Source: CAVSUZ01 sp963791885 (GTDB taxonomy: Bacteria; Pseudomonadota; Alphaproteobacteria; Acetobacterales; Acetobacteraceae). From it: a stretch of 64,000 bases of DNA. A program made the translations under genes and the position numbers. Below are positions 36,706 to 43,713 of this stretch, piece by piece. Location of the stretch: assembly GCA_963791885.1 (NCBI GenBank), contig CAWBUL010000006.1:2773509-2837508 (forward strand), read 5' to 3'. A model generated the notes under the pieces. That model had not been told where the DNA came from. It ran no database searches and was given only the letters and a program-made list of their open reading frames with translations. Numbering within the stretch: the first letter of the stretch is position 1; the number at the start of each line of letters is the position of its first letter.

Positions 36706-37140
36706 CTAGTTCCAGTCCCGTCAGGTTTGAGTATCATTGTATACGGAATTCCGCGATGTGTGGTGCTGGATAGTGTTTTGCCTACCACAGACTGTCTTAT
36801 CTGATCGCCTGTCTGCGTCTGAGCGGCCGTGTTTGCCGCACTACTAGTAGATAGGGAGGGGGGTGCCGACCACGCACCAAGAGCAAGGACAACGGGCAGC
36901 GTGTATTTCCACACAGGTAGTCCCTCCATTTCTCGGCAGAATTATTATGGAGTCGGTTTATAACCAATGTCAAATCACCACCGCACCCGCCGCGTCGGCG
37001 GGAAGAGCGGTCGCAGTGTGCCCGCCAGCCGCTTCCCTGGCTCGCCTGACGGCGCCGGAGGGGTTGGGCGGGGTGGAAACCGGGTTCCACCCGCTCCAAG
37101 CCGCTGACGCCGGCCCCTCTGGGCTTGCAGGCGGATATCC

Positions 37141-37554
37141 TTAGACGGATGGGGCTTTCAACCTGGCCAAGCGCATTTCGAGCGGATGGCGCGGGGCAGC
37201 CTCGTAGCCAACCTGCGGCACGATCAGACCGAGCTTGTTGAGGAACCATTCGCTGACCAGCGCGCGATGGCAGGTCCCCGTGCCCGGCCGTTCCCAGCAC
37301 ACCAGAACCGGCGTCCTGCCGCGTGAAAGCGCCATGATCTCATCGTGCACCCGGCCGGCATCGAGCCGGCCCAGCACCTCGCGCTGATAGAGCACGTCAT
37401 ATGCGTCGGCGCTGGCGCAACTGTTGAACCAGGGGCCGGGCGCGAGTTTGCGATAGAGCCGATAGCCCGCTTCCATCCTGCGCGGGATGCCGCGGCTGAT
37501 GCCGATCTTGATGTGATCCGCGGGGAGCGTGGTGAACCAGGAACCAGTTTTCAC
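37141..37554 (-). CDS. DUF488-like protein of phage type
   Basis: A 137-residue protein. The C-terminal part, LVCWERPGTGTCHRALVSEWF, matches the Cys-x-Glu-x-x-x-x-x-Cys-His core found at the end of DUF488 proteins, and the N-terminus (WFTTLPADHIKIGISRGIPRR, then LAPGPWFNSC) matches prophage-borne versions. The biochemical role is unknown. It is distant from the chromosomal DUF488 protein at 12343-12813, sharing mainly the Cys/His end. It lies on the minus strand, just after the insertion-sequence-riddled exported gene. Confidence 0.72.
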   Translation of the reverse strand: MKTGSWFTTLPADHIKIGISRGIPRRMEAGYRLYRKLAPGPWFNSCASADAYDVLYQREVLGRLDAGRVHDEIMALSRGRTPVLVCWERPGTGTCHRALVSEWFLNKLGLIVPQVGYEAAPRHPLEMRLARLKAPSV

Positions 37555-37672
37555 GGTGGAGCTGTCCTCTGCAACTCGTTTCGAGTGAAGCTATTATACA
37601 ATAGAAACGGTATTGCGGGGCGCGTGGGGCGCGGATGGGCATGCAGAGCGCGCGGGGAAATTGCCTGCGGGA

Positions 37673-38784
37673 ATGCAGTTCTTTCCGCGCCTGATCGTGC
37701 GCGAGCCGCCCGCGGTGGCGGCGCCATACGCGGAAACCAGGCTGATCGTCGGCGGCTTTGCAAAATCAACACTCCAGCGGAGCCCAACGGAACCGGGAGG
37801 AGCTGAACCGGCTGGTGCGGCTGCGCGCGCTGGGCGAGAATGCGATCGGCTTCGTGGGCCACAAAGGAACCAAGTCGGAGATCACCGCCGGTGTGCCGGG
37901 CATGCTGCCGCCCCGTCACCACGGGCAGAACGCCGGCGATGACGAATTGCGCGTCGTCGGCGTGCATGAGGTGTTTGATGGCATGCGTCTGCCAGGGGCG
38001 GAGATCGAGCGCCAGGTCAGAGCGAAAACAGGCCGCGCGCCGACCGCGTTGGAAACGGTGCGGGCGCCGGCGCGGGTGCTGATGACGGACGGCACCGGCC
38101 GGGGGATTTCCCGACGTGGTGCACAACGTCGATCCCGACATGCAGGCCGAGTACGACCACCACCTCGGCGCGAGCGTTGCGCAGGCCCTCGCCCGCGCTC
38201 GAGGCGTGATGCGAACGGAGGAAAATCCAGTGCGGATTTATCTGTACGGCAAGATGGCACCGCAGGGCGTGCCGCTAACCGATGTGACGCCGTGGCGGCA
38301 GGAAGCGCCGGGCGAGCTCGGGGAGATGGTGCTGCGCTCGCGCGTGCACTTCAACGCCGCGACGATGGAGGCAATGCACCGCGACCTGTTCGTGAGTGAG
38401 AAAGCCGCGAGCAGCAAGCGTGAACGCTGGGTCAGGCGGTTCCAAAAGCCGGGGCAGAGCGATGACGTCGTTTTGTGGGAGCGCGTGCGCGAATGGGTCC
38501 GGTGGGACCGCCGACCGTGGGCCCGCGTGCGATGGCAGAGGGGCGGCCAGGGCAACGCGTTGCAGTGGTTGATCTGTCCCGAGGCGGAGGCCGAGGCCAT
38601 GCGCGCCGAGCTAGTCGAGGCGTTCGGGCCCCTCGCCTACTGGAAGGCCGAGCGGTTCACCGATGGCAGGAGGCCCTTATCAGCGACGAAGAACGAAGCC
38701 CTCCCCGCAGCCGTAAAAGATGATCAGAGAGTTCCGGGGAGGCCTTCCTCCACTCTGGCCGGGTTGAGCCGGGAAAATTGGTGA
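37673..38784 (+). pseudogene. Element-encoded protein of unknown function, split by two indels
   Basis: Three successive frames read like one protein of about 370 residues. Frame one starts at the ATG at 37673 (QFFPRLIVREPPAVAAPYAETRLI). A shift near 37785 leads to REELNRLVRLRALGENAIGFVGHKGTKSEIT and VVGVHEVFDGMRLPG. A further shift in a run of five G at 38101-38105 leads to DVVHNVDPDMQAEYDHHLGASVAQALARARG and a Trp/Arg-rich C-terminal part (WERVREWVRWDRRPWARVRW). I do not recognise the family. Removing one G at the second site gives a smooth reading frame, so error or slippage is possible. A minus-strand frame overlaps but is less protein-like. Confidence 0.45.
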
Positions 38785-38884
38785 TGAGCTGCCCTGGCGT
38801 GTGGATCACCCGCCCGATGGGTGACAGATCGAACCGAACTCATTGCATTTTTGACGAAGTTTTCAGGAGGCGGAGGGCGGAGCT

Positions 38885-39094
38885 TTGACGGTCGATCAAG
38901 CGATCCCCTCACGATGTGACCGCTGCGGATGGTCCGGCTGCGCGTGGTGGCGTCCGATAAAATCAAGCCAGCCATGGCGGCCGTGGTGCTGCGATCCGCC
39001 TGACTTCACCGGTGAGCCCGATTGGACGCGGCGTGTTGCCATCGCCAGGAACGGCGCTGTGCGACGATCAACAAGTGGTCTGTTCGATGATTAA
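38885..39094 (+). CDS. Small Cys/Trp-rich protein, possible zinc knuckle
   Basis: A 69-residue frame beginning at TTG with GGAGGGCGGAG just upstream. It contains CDRCGWSGCAWWRP and PWRPWCCDPPDFTGEPDW, with five Cys residues that could bind zinc. Such small Cys-rich proteins are common in phage-like elements. No family is recognised. It lies immediately upstream of the 17-bp repeat array. Confidence 0.4.
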   Translation: MTVDQAIPSRCDRCGWSGCAWWRPIKSSQPWRPWCCDPPDFTGEPDWTRRVAIARNGAVRRSTSGLFDD

Positions 39095-39109
39095 TCGGCG
39101 GCGATCACC

Positions 39110-39319
39110 GGTCGGATCGTCCGACCTCTGAAACCCTACACGCGGACGACTTGCTCGCAGAGTTCCCGCGGTCGGACGATCCGACCATGGGACAACTTGC
39201 TGGCGGTAGTATCGTCCGACCGCCAGCAAAATCAGTCGGATGCCACGACCGATTATAGGGCGGCGAGGCGGAACGCGGTCGGATAACACGACCACATTGT
39301 GCGGTCGGATGACACGACC
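39110..39319. repeat. Array of six 17-bp near-palindromes
   Basis: Six copies of a 17-bp site start at 39110, 39170, 39205, 39234, 39277 and 39303, with the approximate consensus GGTCGGATNNCNCGACC. Copies 1 and 2 are perfect palindromes with 7-bp arms (GGTCGGA/TCCGACC); copies 5 and 6 differ by one base from each other and keep 5-bp arms. Copies 3 and 4 are partial. Spacings are irregular (60, 35, 29, 43 and 26 bp). No gene covers the region. The last copy ends 20 bases before a possible start at 39340. A multi-site operator, a partition centromere or a replication iteron set all fit; the sequence alone cannot choose. Confidence 0.75.
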
Positions 39320-39339
39320 ACACAAAACCCGAGCGCGAG

Positions 39340-39708
39340 ATGGCGAAGGGCGCGCGAACCGGGAACCAACCGGGGCACGACGCGGTCTGGCGATCCCACT
39401 GCGTCAAGGCTCACCGACCTGGGCATCGGTCGCCTCGTCCGAGGGATGCTCCTGCGACCCTGTCTGACCTCGGCATCAGCAAGCAGCAATCGTCGGACTG
39501 GCAGAGGCAGGAACGAAAAAGGCCCCCGATCCGTGAGGACCGAGGGCCTGCGGTTCGTGCGGCGGCTGCTGACCCGAAGGCGAGTGCCTGTGCTGCGAAC
39601 CGAGGCCGGACGTCTTCAAGAACCCGGCCGGGGGCAACAGAGAAGATCAGGGCCGCCAGCCTGAAATGCGCCCCAGTGGGGCGGTATCCATCAGGGGAGC
39701 GGAAATAA
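39340..39708 (+). pseudogene. Fragment of an element protein with a LSDLGISKQQSSDWQR segment
   Basis: A frame beginning MAKGARTGNQPG just downstream of the repeat array. Residues 40-57 (TLSDLGISKQQSSDWQR) match a helix found near the middle of small island and phage proteins that begin MAKG. The downstream residues are low-complexity and a hairpin interrupts them (about 39531-39547), so the gene is probably broken after residue 60. It is useful mainly because it puts the array in a promoter position. Confidence 0.4.
39531..39547 (+). terminator. Possible rho-independent terminator inside the broken frame
   Basis: AAAAAGGCCC is followed by a CGATCC/GGACCG inner stem and GGGCC, forming a GC-rich hairpin. 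There is no clear T run after it, so termination is doubtful. Confidence 0.35.
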
Positions 39709-39997
39709 CAGCGGGGCGGGTTGCCCGGGGGCCTGTACGGGTCGCTGAGGCGGTTTTTTTGCTCTGGAGAGAGTCAGCCGGGAGCCGCAACGGTTTGCAA
39801 TGGTTTGGTCATCACGCGGCGAAAACGCGTAGCGCGTGGGTCGGGCAATAGGGTCTGGGACGGTCAAGCAAGGCCACGGTCTGCGGCAAAAGCCGACGAA
39901 GGCCGGGCCGAAGATCACATCCGCCGCCATTGTGGACGACCATCCCTTGCGTCGCGCTGGCGGCAGACCTCGACGGCCTTCCATCCATCGCGTTCGT

Positions 39998-40219
39998 CTA
40001 TACCTCGAAACAAAGAAACGCGCGGCGGCTTGTCACCACGCGATCCCAGCGCCCCACACGGTCACGGTAAACGATGATCATCCGATCGACGTCGATGCCG
40101 CGGTCTACAAGATCGGTGACAACGTTCTCAATATCGACCGCGACGCTCACTTGCCCGATCAGATCCTCGATCAGCACAGCGCCGTCCCTGTGCACATACG
40201 AGTAGCGTGAACGGACCAT
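39998..40219 (-). CDS. Small hypothetical protein with strong ribosome site
   Basis: A 73-residue protein (MVRSRYSYVHRDGAVLIEDLIGQVSVAVDIENVV...). GGAAGGA lies directly upstream of the ATG at 40219, and the composition is coding-like, so I think it is real. It has the alternating hydrophobic pattern of a small alpha/beta protein with several Arg and Asp residues. No family is recognised. It reads toward the 17-bp array region and away from the first copy of the RVIVGKRAPEP gene family. Confidence 0.5.
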   Translation of the reverse strand: MVRSRYSYVHRDGAVLIEDLIGQVSVAVDIENVVTDLVDRGIDVDRMIIVYRDRVGRWDRVVTSRRAFLCFEV

Positions 40220-40238
40220 ATGTTCCTTCCGCGGTGGT

Positions 40239-40445
40239 GTGGTGCTGGCGCACTCCCCATCGCTCACGGCCTACGCGCCGAAGCGGCGGAAGCCGACGAA
40301 GGCCGGGCCCAAGCTCTCCCGTGTGATCGTCGGCAAGCGAGCCCCGGAGCCGGAAACGCAAGAGGCCCATCAGGCACGCGGCGACCCGGCCGACCGGCTG
40401 TGGCGGCGGCAACGATCAGCAACCCTATTGGTGGGCTGGGCGTGA
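40239..40445 (+). CDS. Repeated small protein A, copy 1 (basic, RVIVGKRAPEP)
   Basis: A 68-residue frame whose centre, KRRKPTKAGPKLSRVIVGKRAPEPETQEAHQARGD, recurs at two other places (41473-41613 and 45773-46060). The end after DRLW diverges, so this copy is truncated relative to copy 3. Short proteins with an AGPKPSRxIxGK motif occur in alphaproteobacterial prophages (from memory). The function is unknown; the basic N-terminus could contact DNA. Confidence 0.45.
   Translation: MVLAHSPSLTAYAPKRRKPTKAGPKLSRVIVGKRAPEPETQEAHQARGDPADRLWRRQRSATLLVGWA
40311..40406 (+). repeat. 96-bp direct repeat, left copy
   Basis: This stretch, from AAGCTCTCCC to TGGCGG, reappears at 41473-41568 with one mismatch in 96 bases (GACCCGG versus GACGCGG). 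The pair encloses about 1.07 kb with a PEP-CTERM gene. Confidence 0.9.
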
Positions 40446-40487
40446 ACAAAACGCAGTGATGAAACCTTAATACATCACGAATTATTT

Positions 40488-40722
40488 GCAGCCGTGGGTT
40501 GAACAAAGCCATTCAGTGAAACTGTCTAGTTAGAAATAAAACTTTTGACTTCGCCAAACCAGCCCGTTGATCCCCTCAATGCAACCTTAAGGTGGGCGCT
40601 AACCCCGGGGAAGTAATACAGCTGATATACACTGCGAAATCATGTGCAGTCTGGGGTTGAACAAAGTCCTTCACTGAAACTGTCGGCGTGACATTAAAAC
40701 TTTGGACTTTGCGTGACCAGCC
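40488..40722 (+). repeat. Two diverged 77-bp tandem copies upstream of the PEP-CTERM gene
   Basis: 40488-40564 and 40646-40722 align without gaps at roughly 74 percent identity, sharing GGGTTGAACAAAG, TGAAACTGTC and TAAAACTT blocks. They lie 158 bp apart in an AT-richer leader upstream of the gene at 40796. They may be duplicated promoter or regulator-binding segments. Confidence 0.65.
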
Positions 40723-40795
40723 TCTTAACAGAAAACAGGCGTGCTTCGTATGCCCCAAGTCTTTAGCTGCGAACAAGACGCGTCACGGGGGGACC

Positions 40796-41431
40796 ATGCT
40801 CAAATCGCTGTTAATAGGTGGCTTGGCGTTCGCGGCAGTCGCCGGGGTAGGAAGCGCCCGAGCGGGACCATGTGCAATGGCGTCATCCTCGGTCTATACG
40901 GCGCCCGGATTCTCGTGCACGGTCAGCACACTGACGTTCAGCAGCATCAGCATCAGCCCGAGTACGACCGGAGACGGAGTAGTTGGACCGATTACAGTCA
41001 CGCCAGTCGCGAGCGGCTTATCGTTAACCTTTTCCTCTGCTGCATCGGCTCCCCCGCCTTCGACCGCGGACATTGCTTGGCTCTATACGGTTGCATCCAC
41101 GGTGCCGATCGTGGACGCCAGCCTATTGCTGACGGGAAGTGGTACCGGCGGTGGTACAGTCAGCCTGAGTGAGACGCTCTCCAACGGCAAGACGCTGACG
41201 GCGTCAAGCCCGGGAAGTGCGACCAATTCTGTAACCTTCCCAGGTGTCAGCAGCCTTTCGGTGGCCAAGGATCTGGCGGACGTTGCCCTCACGCCAGGCA
41301 GCTTGGCGGTTTCCTCGGTTATCGTGAATACATTCTCGACGAGCTTCATACCCGAGCCGATGTCGATCGCGCTGGTTGTGACGGGCCTTATTGGTCTCGG
41401 GTTCAGCCGCCGGAGCAAGCGAAACTCGTAA
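40796..41431 (+). CDS. PEP-CTERM sorting-signal protein
   Basis: A 211-residue exported protein. The ATG at 40796 follows a GGGGGGA ribosome site. The signal peptide LKSLLIGGLAFAAVAGVGSARA is followed by a Ser-, Thr- and Gly-rich mature region with few charges, as in other PEP-CTERM proteins. The C-terminus, FIPEPMSIALVVTGLIGLGFSRRSKR, carries the PEP motif, a membrane helix and a basic tail, the substrate signal for exosortase. It is intact, unlike the copy at 18061-18644. It is enclosed by 96-bp direct repeats and sits among decayed element genes, so it appears to be cargo. Confidence 0.85.
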   Translation: MLKSLLIGGLAFAAVAGVGSARAGPCAMASSSVYTAPGFSCTVSTLTFSSISISPSTTGDGVVGPITVTPVASGLSLTFSSAASAPPPSTADIAWLYTVASTVPIVDASLLLTGSGTGGGTVSLSETLSNGKTLTASSPGSATNSVTFPGVSSLSVAKDLADVALTPGSLAVSSVIVNTFSTSFIPEPMSIALVVTGLIGLGFSRRSKRNS

Positions 41432-41472
41432 CACCATCGCGCGGACCTGCCGGTGGCCGGCCGCACGGCGGG

Positions 41473-41568
41473 AAGCTCTCCCGTGTGATCGTCGGCAAGC
41501 GAGCCCCGGAGCCGGAAACGCAAGAGGCCCATCAGGCACGCGGCGACGCGGCCGACCGGCTGTGGCGG
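41473..41568 (+). repeat. 96-bp direct repeat, right copy
   Basis: The second copy of the repeat at 40311-40406, with a single difference. It lies inside repeated small gene A, copy 2. Confidence 0.9.
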
Positions 41569-41613
41569 GAGATGGTCGCCAGCGTGAGCCGAAAAAAATC
41601 CCCCCGCCTATGA
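41473..41613 (+). pseudogene. Repeated small protein A, copy 2 (5'-truncated)
   Basis: The frame reads KLSRVIVGKRAPEPETQEAHQARGDAADRLWREMVASVSRKKSPRL and stops at 41613. It lacks the upstream part seen in copy 3, because the gene joins unrelated sequence just after the PEP-CTERM stop. The end matches copy 3 closely, including the AAAAAAATCCCCCC stretch that leads into a G-rich hairpin. Confidence 0.5.
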
Positions 41614-41697
41614 GGCCGGGCCGGGGGGGAGGGGAGTTTGTGCATCTGCCACTCAGGACGGGAGCAAGACCGGGTAACGCCGTCCTTGGGCCGATCT

Positions 41698-42021
41698 CTA
41701 ACTTCGACGCGGCCTGCGCGGTTGATCGGTTTCTTTATTTTGAACATCATTAACGGGGTGCTCCTCGGCCAGCCGAACCAGATCGGGCGAATAGATGTTG
41801 CACCGATCCTGGATCGCGTGGGCCTGCCGCTGAGGGCAGTCGCCTGCAGGCTGGACAGAACCGCCGGCATCCCTGCATCGGCCCCGTGCTGCGCCAGCAG
41901 CTTGGCGGTGCTGAGGCGGCCGCGACGGTCGCAGCTGCTGGCACAGGACCTCGATCATGTGCAGGAGCCGAGCGGGCTGCCGCGTCTCACTTCTGTTTTG
42001 TTCGTTTTGCCGATTCTGCAT
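41698..42021 (-). pseudogene. Repeated small protein B, copy 2 (frameshifted)
   Basis: Two minus-strand frames together resemble protein B seen at 46139-46313: ARLLHMIEVLCQQ, then RGRLSTAKLLAQHGADAGMPAVLSSL, then GDCPQRQAHAIQDRCNIYSPDLVRLA. At least one indel separates the blocks. It converges on protein A copy 2 across a G-rich hairpin region, the same arrangement as A copy 3 and B copy 3. The family function is unknown. Confidence 0.5.
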
Positions 42022-42056
42022 AGCGGGGGCGAATCGAATCGGGAACGGCGCCCCGA

Positions 42057-42392
42057 TCAGTGGGGGTGCGCTTTGACAAATGCCGTTGCAGCCTCAACGA
42101 TCCGATCAAGCGGGTGTGCCTGGCAATAGTTGTCGATCCAGGCCGAAACACCGTCTGCATCCACTCCGTTCAAAGGGTTCAATCCGGACCCGCTGCCGGC
42201 ATACCCGATGCCAGAGAGAAAGCCCAAAACCCACAACTCAAGATAGAATGCCTGCACCCTAGCGTTGCCGCCGCGGTAGGTAACCCAGGCACCGCAAGAT
42301 GTATTCGGGAACCCCAAGACTGTGACTGTCGGCTGGACCTCAGCAGCTCTGGCCGTCAGCATGAGGGCGAGAAGCGCCAGGACTGTTTTCAT
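42057..42392 (-). CDS. Small secreted conserved protein
   Basis: A 111-residue protein. It has a signal peptide (KTVLALLALMLTARA) and a mature domain with NTSCGAWVTYRGG, ELWVLGFLSGIGYA, and the well-kept GVDADGVSAWIDNYCQAHPLDRIVEAATAFV. The two Cys residues (about 33 and 91) may form a disulfide. Short periplasmic proteins with SCG-W and AWIDNYC-HP motifs are widespread in alphaproteobacteria, with no established function. It is intact although surrounded by decayed genes. Confidence 0.75.
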   Translation of the reverse strand: MKTVLALLALMLTARAAEVQPTVTVLGFPNTSCGAWVTYRGGNARVQAFYLELWVLGFLSGIGYAGSGSGLNPLNGVDADGVSAWIDNYCQAHPLDRIVEAATAFVKAHPH

Positions 42393-42603
42393 CTGAGTTC
42401 CTCAGCCGCGTTTGGCGTCTAAAGGTGATGCGATAATGCCAGTCGAGCCGCCTCCGCCAATCCGCCGGCCACGGACGCCAAGCTGCGCGCCTATGCCGGG
42501 CGGTGCTGATGCGGCCGCGGCGGTGACAGAGGACCTCGATCATGCGCAGGTGCGCGGCGACGTGGCCGAGCGACACGGTGGTCCGTATGGGCGCTGGTGT
42601 CAT
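42340..42603 (-). pseudogene. Repeated small protein B, copy 1, coupled to the methyltransferase
   Basis: It starts at ATG 42603, which overlaps the stop of the MT-A70 gene as ATGA. The first 40 residues (PIRTTVSLGHVAAHLRMIEVLCHRRGRISTARH) supply the N-terminal half of the B family whose C-terminal half is kept in copy 3. After that the frame departs from the family, so a frameshift or recombination has occurred. Its place suggests that the original B gene was co-translated with the methyltransferase. Confidence 0.45.
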
Positions 42604-43331
42604 GCGGCCGCGGCCTGAGACACCTCGTTTCCCCAAGCATCCCACCCGTCGCGTTCGCGACGTGCGAACATCTCGACCTTCTGCACGTGCGGGTACATCC
42701 GCTCGATCTCGCTGTAGAACACCTCCGGCTTCGCGCTGTGCTCCCCGCGCGGTGCTACTTCCATCGGCGCCTCATCGAGCATTTCGGCCAATGCGACCTG
42801 CGGCGGCTGATCCCCGCGCACCAGGGCCACCCACCGCTTCCCCCGTGTGCCGATGAGCAATAGTTCCGCTTGATCCTTCATCGACCAGTAGCCGTGACCG
42901 CGCCCCGTCTTCCTCCAGATGTACAAAGATTTGTAGGTGAATCCCCAGGCCGCCATGACGCGCAGCCCGTGCTCCAACATCTGCACTGTGGCCCAGAGGA
43001 ACAGCACCGCGTCGGGCGCGGCCGGGACTTTGATCTCCGCGATGGCGTCGGTCGGCATGGTCTCGTAATGCCGCGACGCATGCCGGTTCTTGCCCTTCTC
43101 GCTGTAGGTGGCGACATCCCAGGGCGGATCGGCCAGGATGACGCTGTAGAGCTTCCCCAGCCCCGCCAGCTCGGCAGAGGCCTGCTCCGCCGTGGCCTCC
43201 ATAGCGGCCACCCTGGCGGCGTGCTGGGCCTGTCTGGTGGCCTTCTGGTCCGCCCGATTGCGCTTGCGACGCCACCGCTGCTGGACCTGCGCCTTGGTCA
43301 GCGGCTTGCGGCCGATTGGCTTGCGTCCCAT
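42600..43331 (-). CDS. MT-A70 family adenine methyltransferase
   Basis: A 243-residue protein of the MT-A70/Ime4-like class, which in bacterial mobile elements is expected to methylate adenine at N6 in DNA. The catalytic DPPW motif is in YSVILADPPWDVATYS (about residue 75), with AVLFLWATVQMLEHGL, KTGRGHGYWSMKDQAELLLIGTRG and the PHVQKVEMFARRERDGWDAWGNE C-terminus also typical. The N-terminal 60 residues are basic and coiled (QQRWRRKRNRADQKATRQAQ), likely for DNA contact. The ATG at 43331 fits the family start MGRKPIG; another lies at 43340. A perfect inverted repeat sits just upstream. No partner restriction enzyme is visible. Confidence 0.88.
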   Translation of the reverse strand: MGRKPIGRKPLTKAQVQQRWRRKRNRADQKATRQAQHAARVAAMEATAEQASAELAGLGKLYSVILADPPWDVATYSEKGKNRHASRHYETMPTDAIAEIKVPAAPDAVLFLWATVQMLEHGLRVMAAWGFTYKSLYIWRKTGRGHGYWSMKDQAELLLIGTRGKRWVALVRGDQPPQVALAEMLDEAPMEVAPRGEHSAKPEVFYSEIERMYPHVQKVEMFARRERDGWDAWGNEVSQAAAA

Positions 43332-43375
43332 CCATAACATCTACGCGGGAGAGGCCGGTTTTGTAGATGTTATGG
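43332..43375. promoter_or_regulatory. 13-bp perfect inverted repeat at the methyltransferase start
   Basis: CCATAACATCTAC (43332-43344) and GTAGATGTTATGG (43363-43375) are exact inverted copies 18 bp apart. The nearer arm touches the start codon of the MT-A70 gene. It could be an operator for a dimeric repressor or an RNA hairpin blocking translation; being unmethylated or methylated at its adenines could give feedback control. Confidence 0.6.
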
Positions 43376-43713
43376 TCCAAGGGACAGGGTTTTTCCCTCG
43401 GTTTTTGGAACCGTGCTTTAGGACGCTTCCCGCAACCCGCGTGTTAGTGCGGCGGGTCATCCTGATCCCCCAATCAGCACGCCGGAATTGCGGACCGCAA
43501 AAGGTCTTGCTCAAAAAACCCAACAGGACGCCGCGAGTGTAAACCGGGCTCAGCCCGCTCCCCAAAATAGGAAATCTCCTTATCAAACGAAACACTTTAT
43601 TAAGGTTTCGACATTTCCTGTGACCGCCAATCGTACACTCAGAGGAACGTGTGTATCGGGCGGTGCAGATCTTGAGTCGGCAAAGAATCAACCGGGAACA
43701 AGGAGCTGTCGGG
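43376..43713. other. Intergenic region with AT-rich promoter-like end
   Basis: About 340 bases between the divergent methyltransferase and beta-helix genes. There is no supported gene. The last 150 bases are AT-richer (AAACACTTTATTAAGG) and end with AAGGAG before the beta-helix start, so this probably holds that gene's promoter. Confidence 0.45.

Larger units (their letters stand above)
33941..36914 (-). pseudogene. Small exported protein gene interrupted by IS630 and IS701 elements
   Basis: The 5' part (36914-36706) starts at a GTG with GGAGGGA eight bases upstream and encodes a signal peptide, WKYTLPVVLALGAWSA, then QIRQSVVGKTLSSTTHRGIPYTMILKPDGTG. The 3' part (34148-33941) encodes FAGRTTEKLTWEVKDDVLCFPGD and ends ALNNKYTYCSTF plus a short tail. 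Removing both insertion sequences and one target copy joins the parts in frame as GTGTSVFAGR, giving about 138 residues. The intact pattern (GxT, PYxIYLxPDGT, WxxxxDxLC) resembles small periplasmic beta-rich proteins seen beside many alphaproteobacterial genes. The gene is therefore recently inactivated rather than decayed. Confidence 0.75.

Noticed and set aside
37551..38141. A 196-residue minus-strand frame
   Set aside because: It overlaps the broken plus-strand element gene; the plus-strand pieces have more protein-like helices and repair smoothly at one G run.
39110..39319. CRISPR array
   Set aside because: The repeats are 17 bp with very unequal gaps of 9-43 bp and are near-palindromic throughout, unlike CRISPR repeats. 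No cas genes are present.
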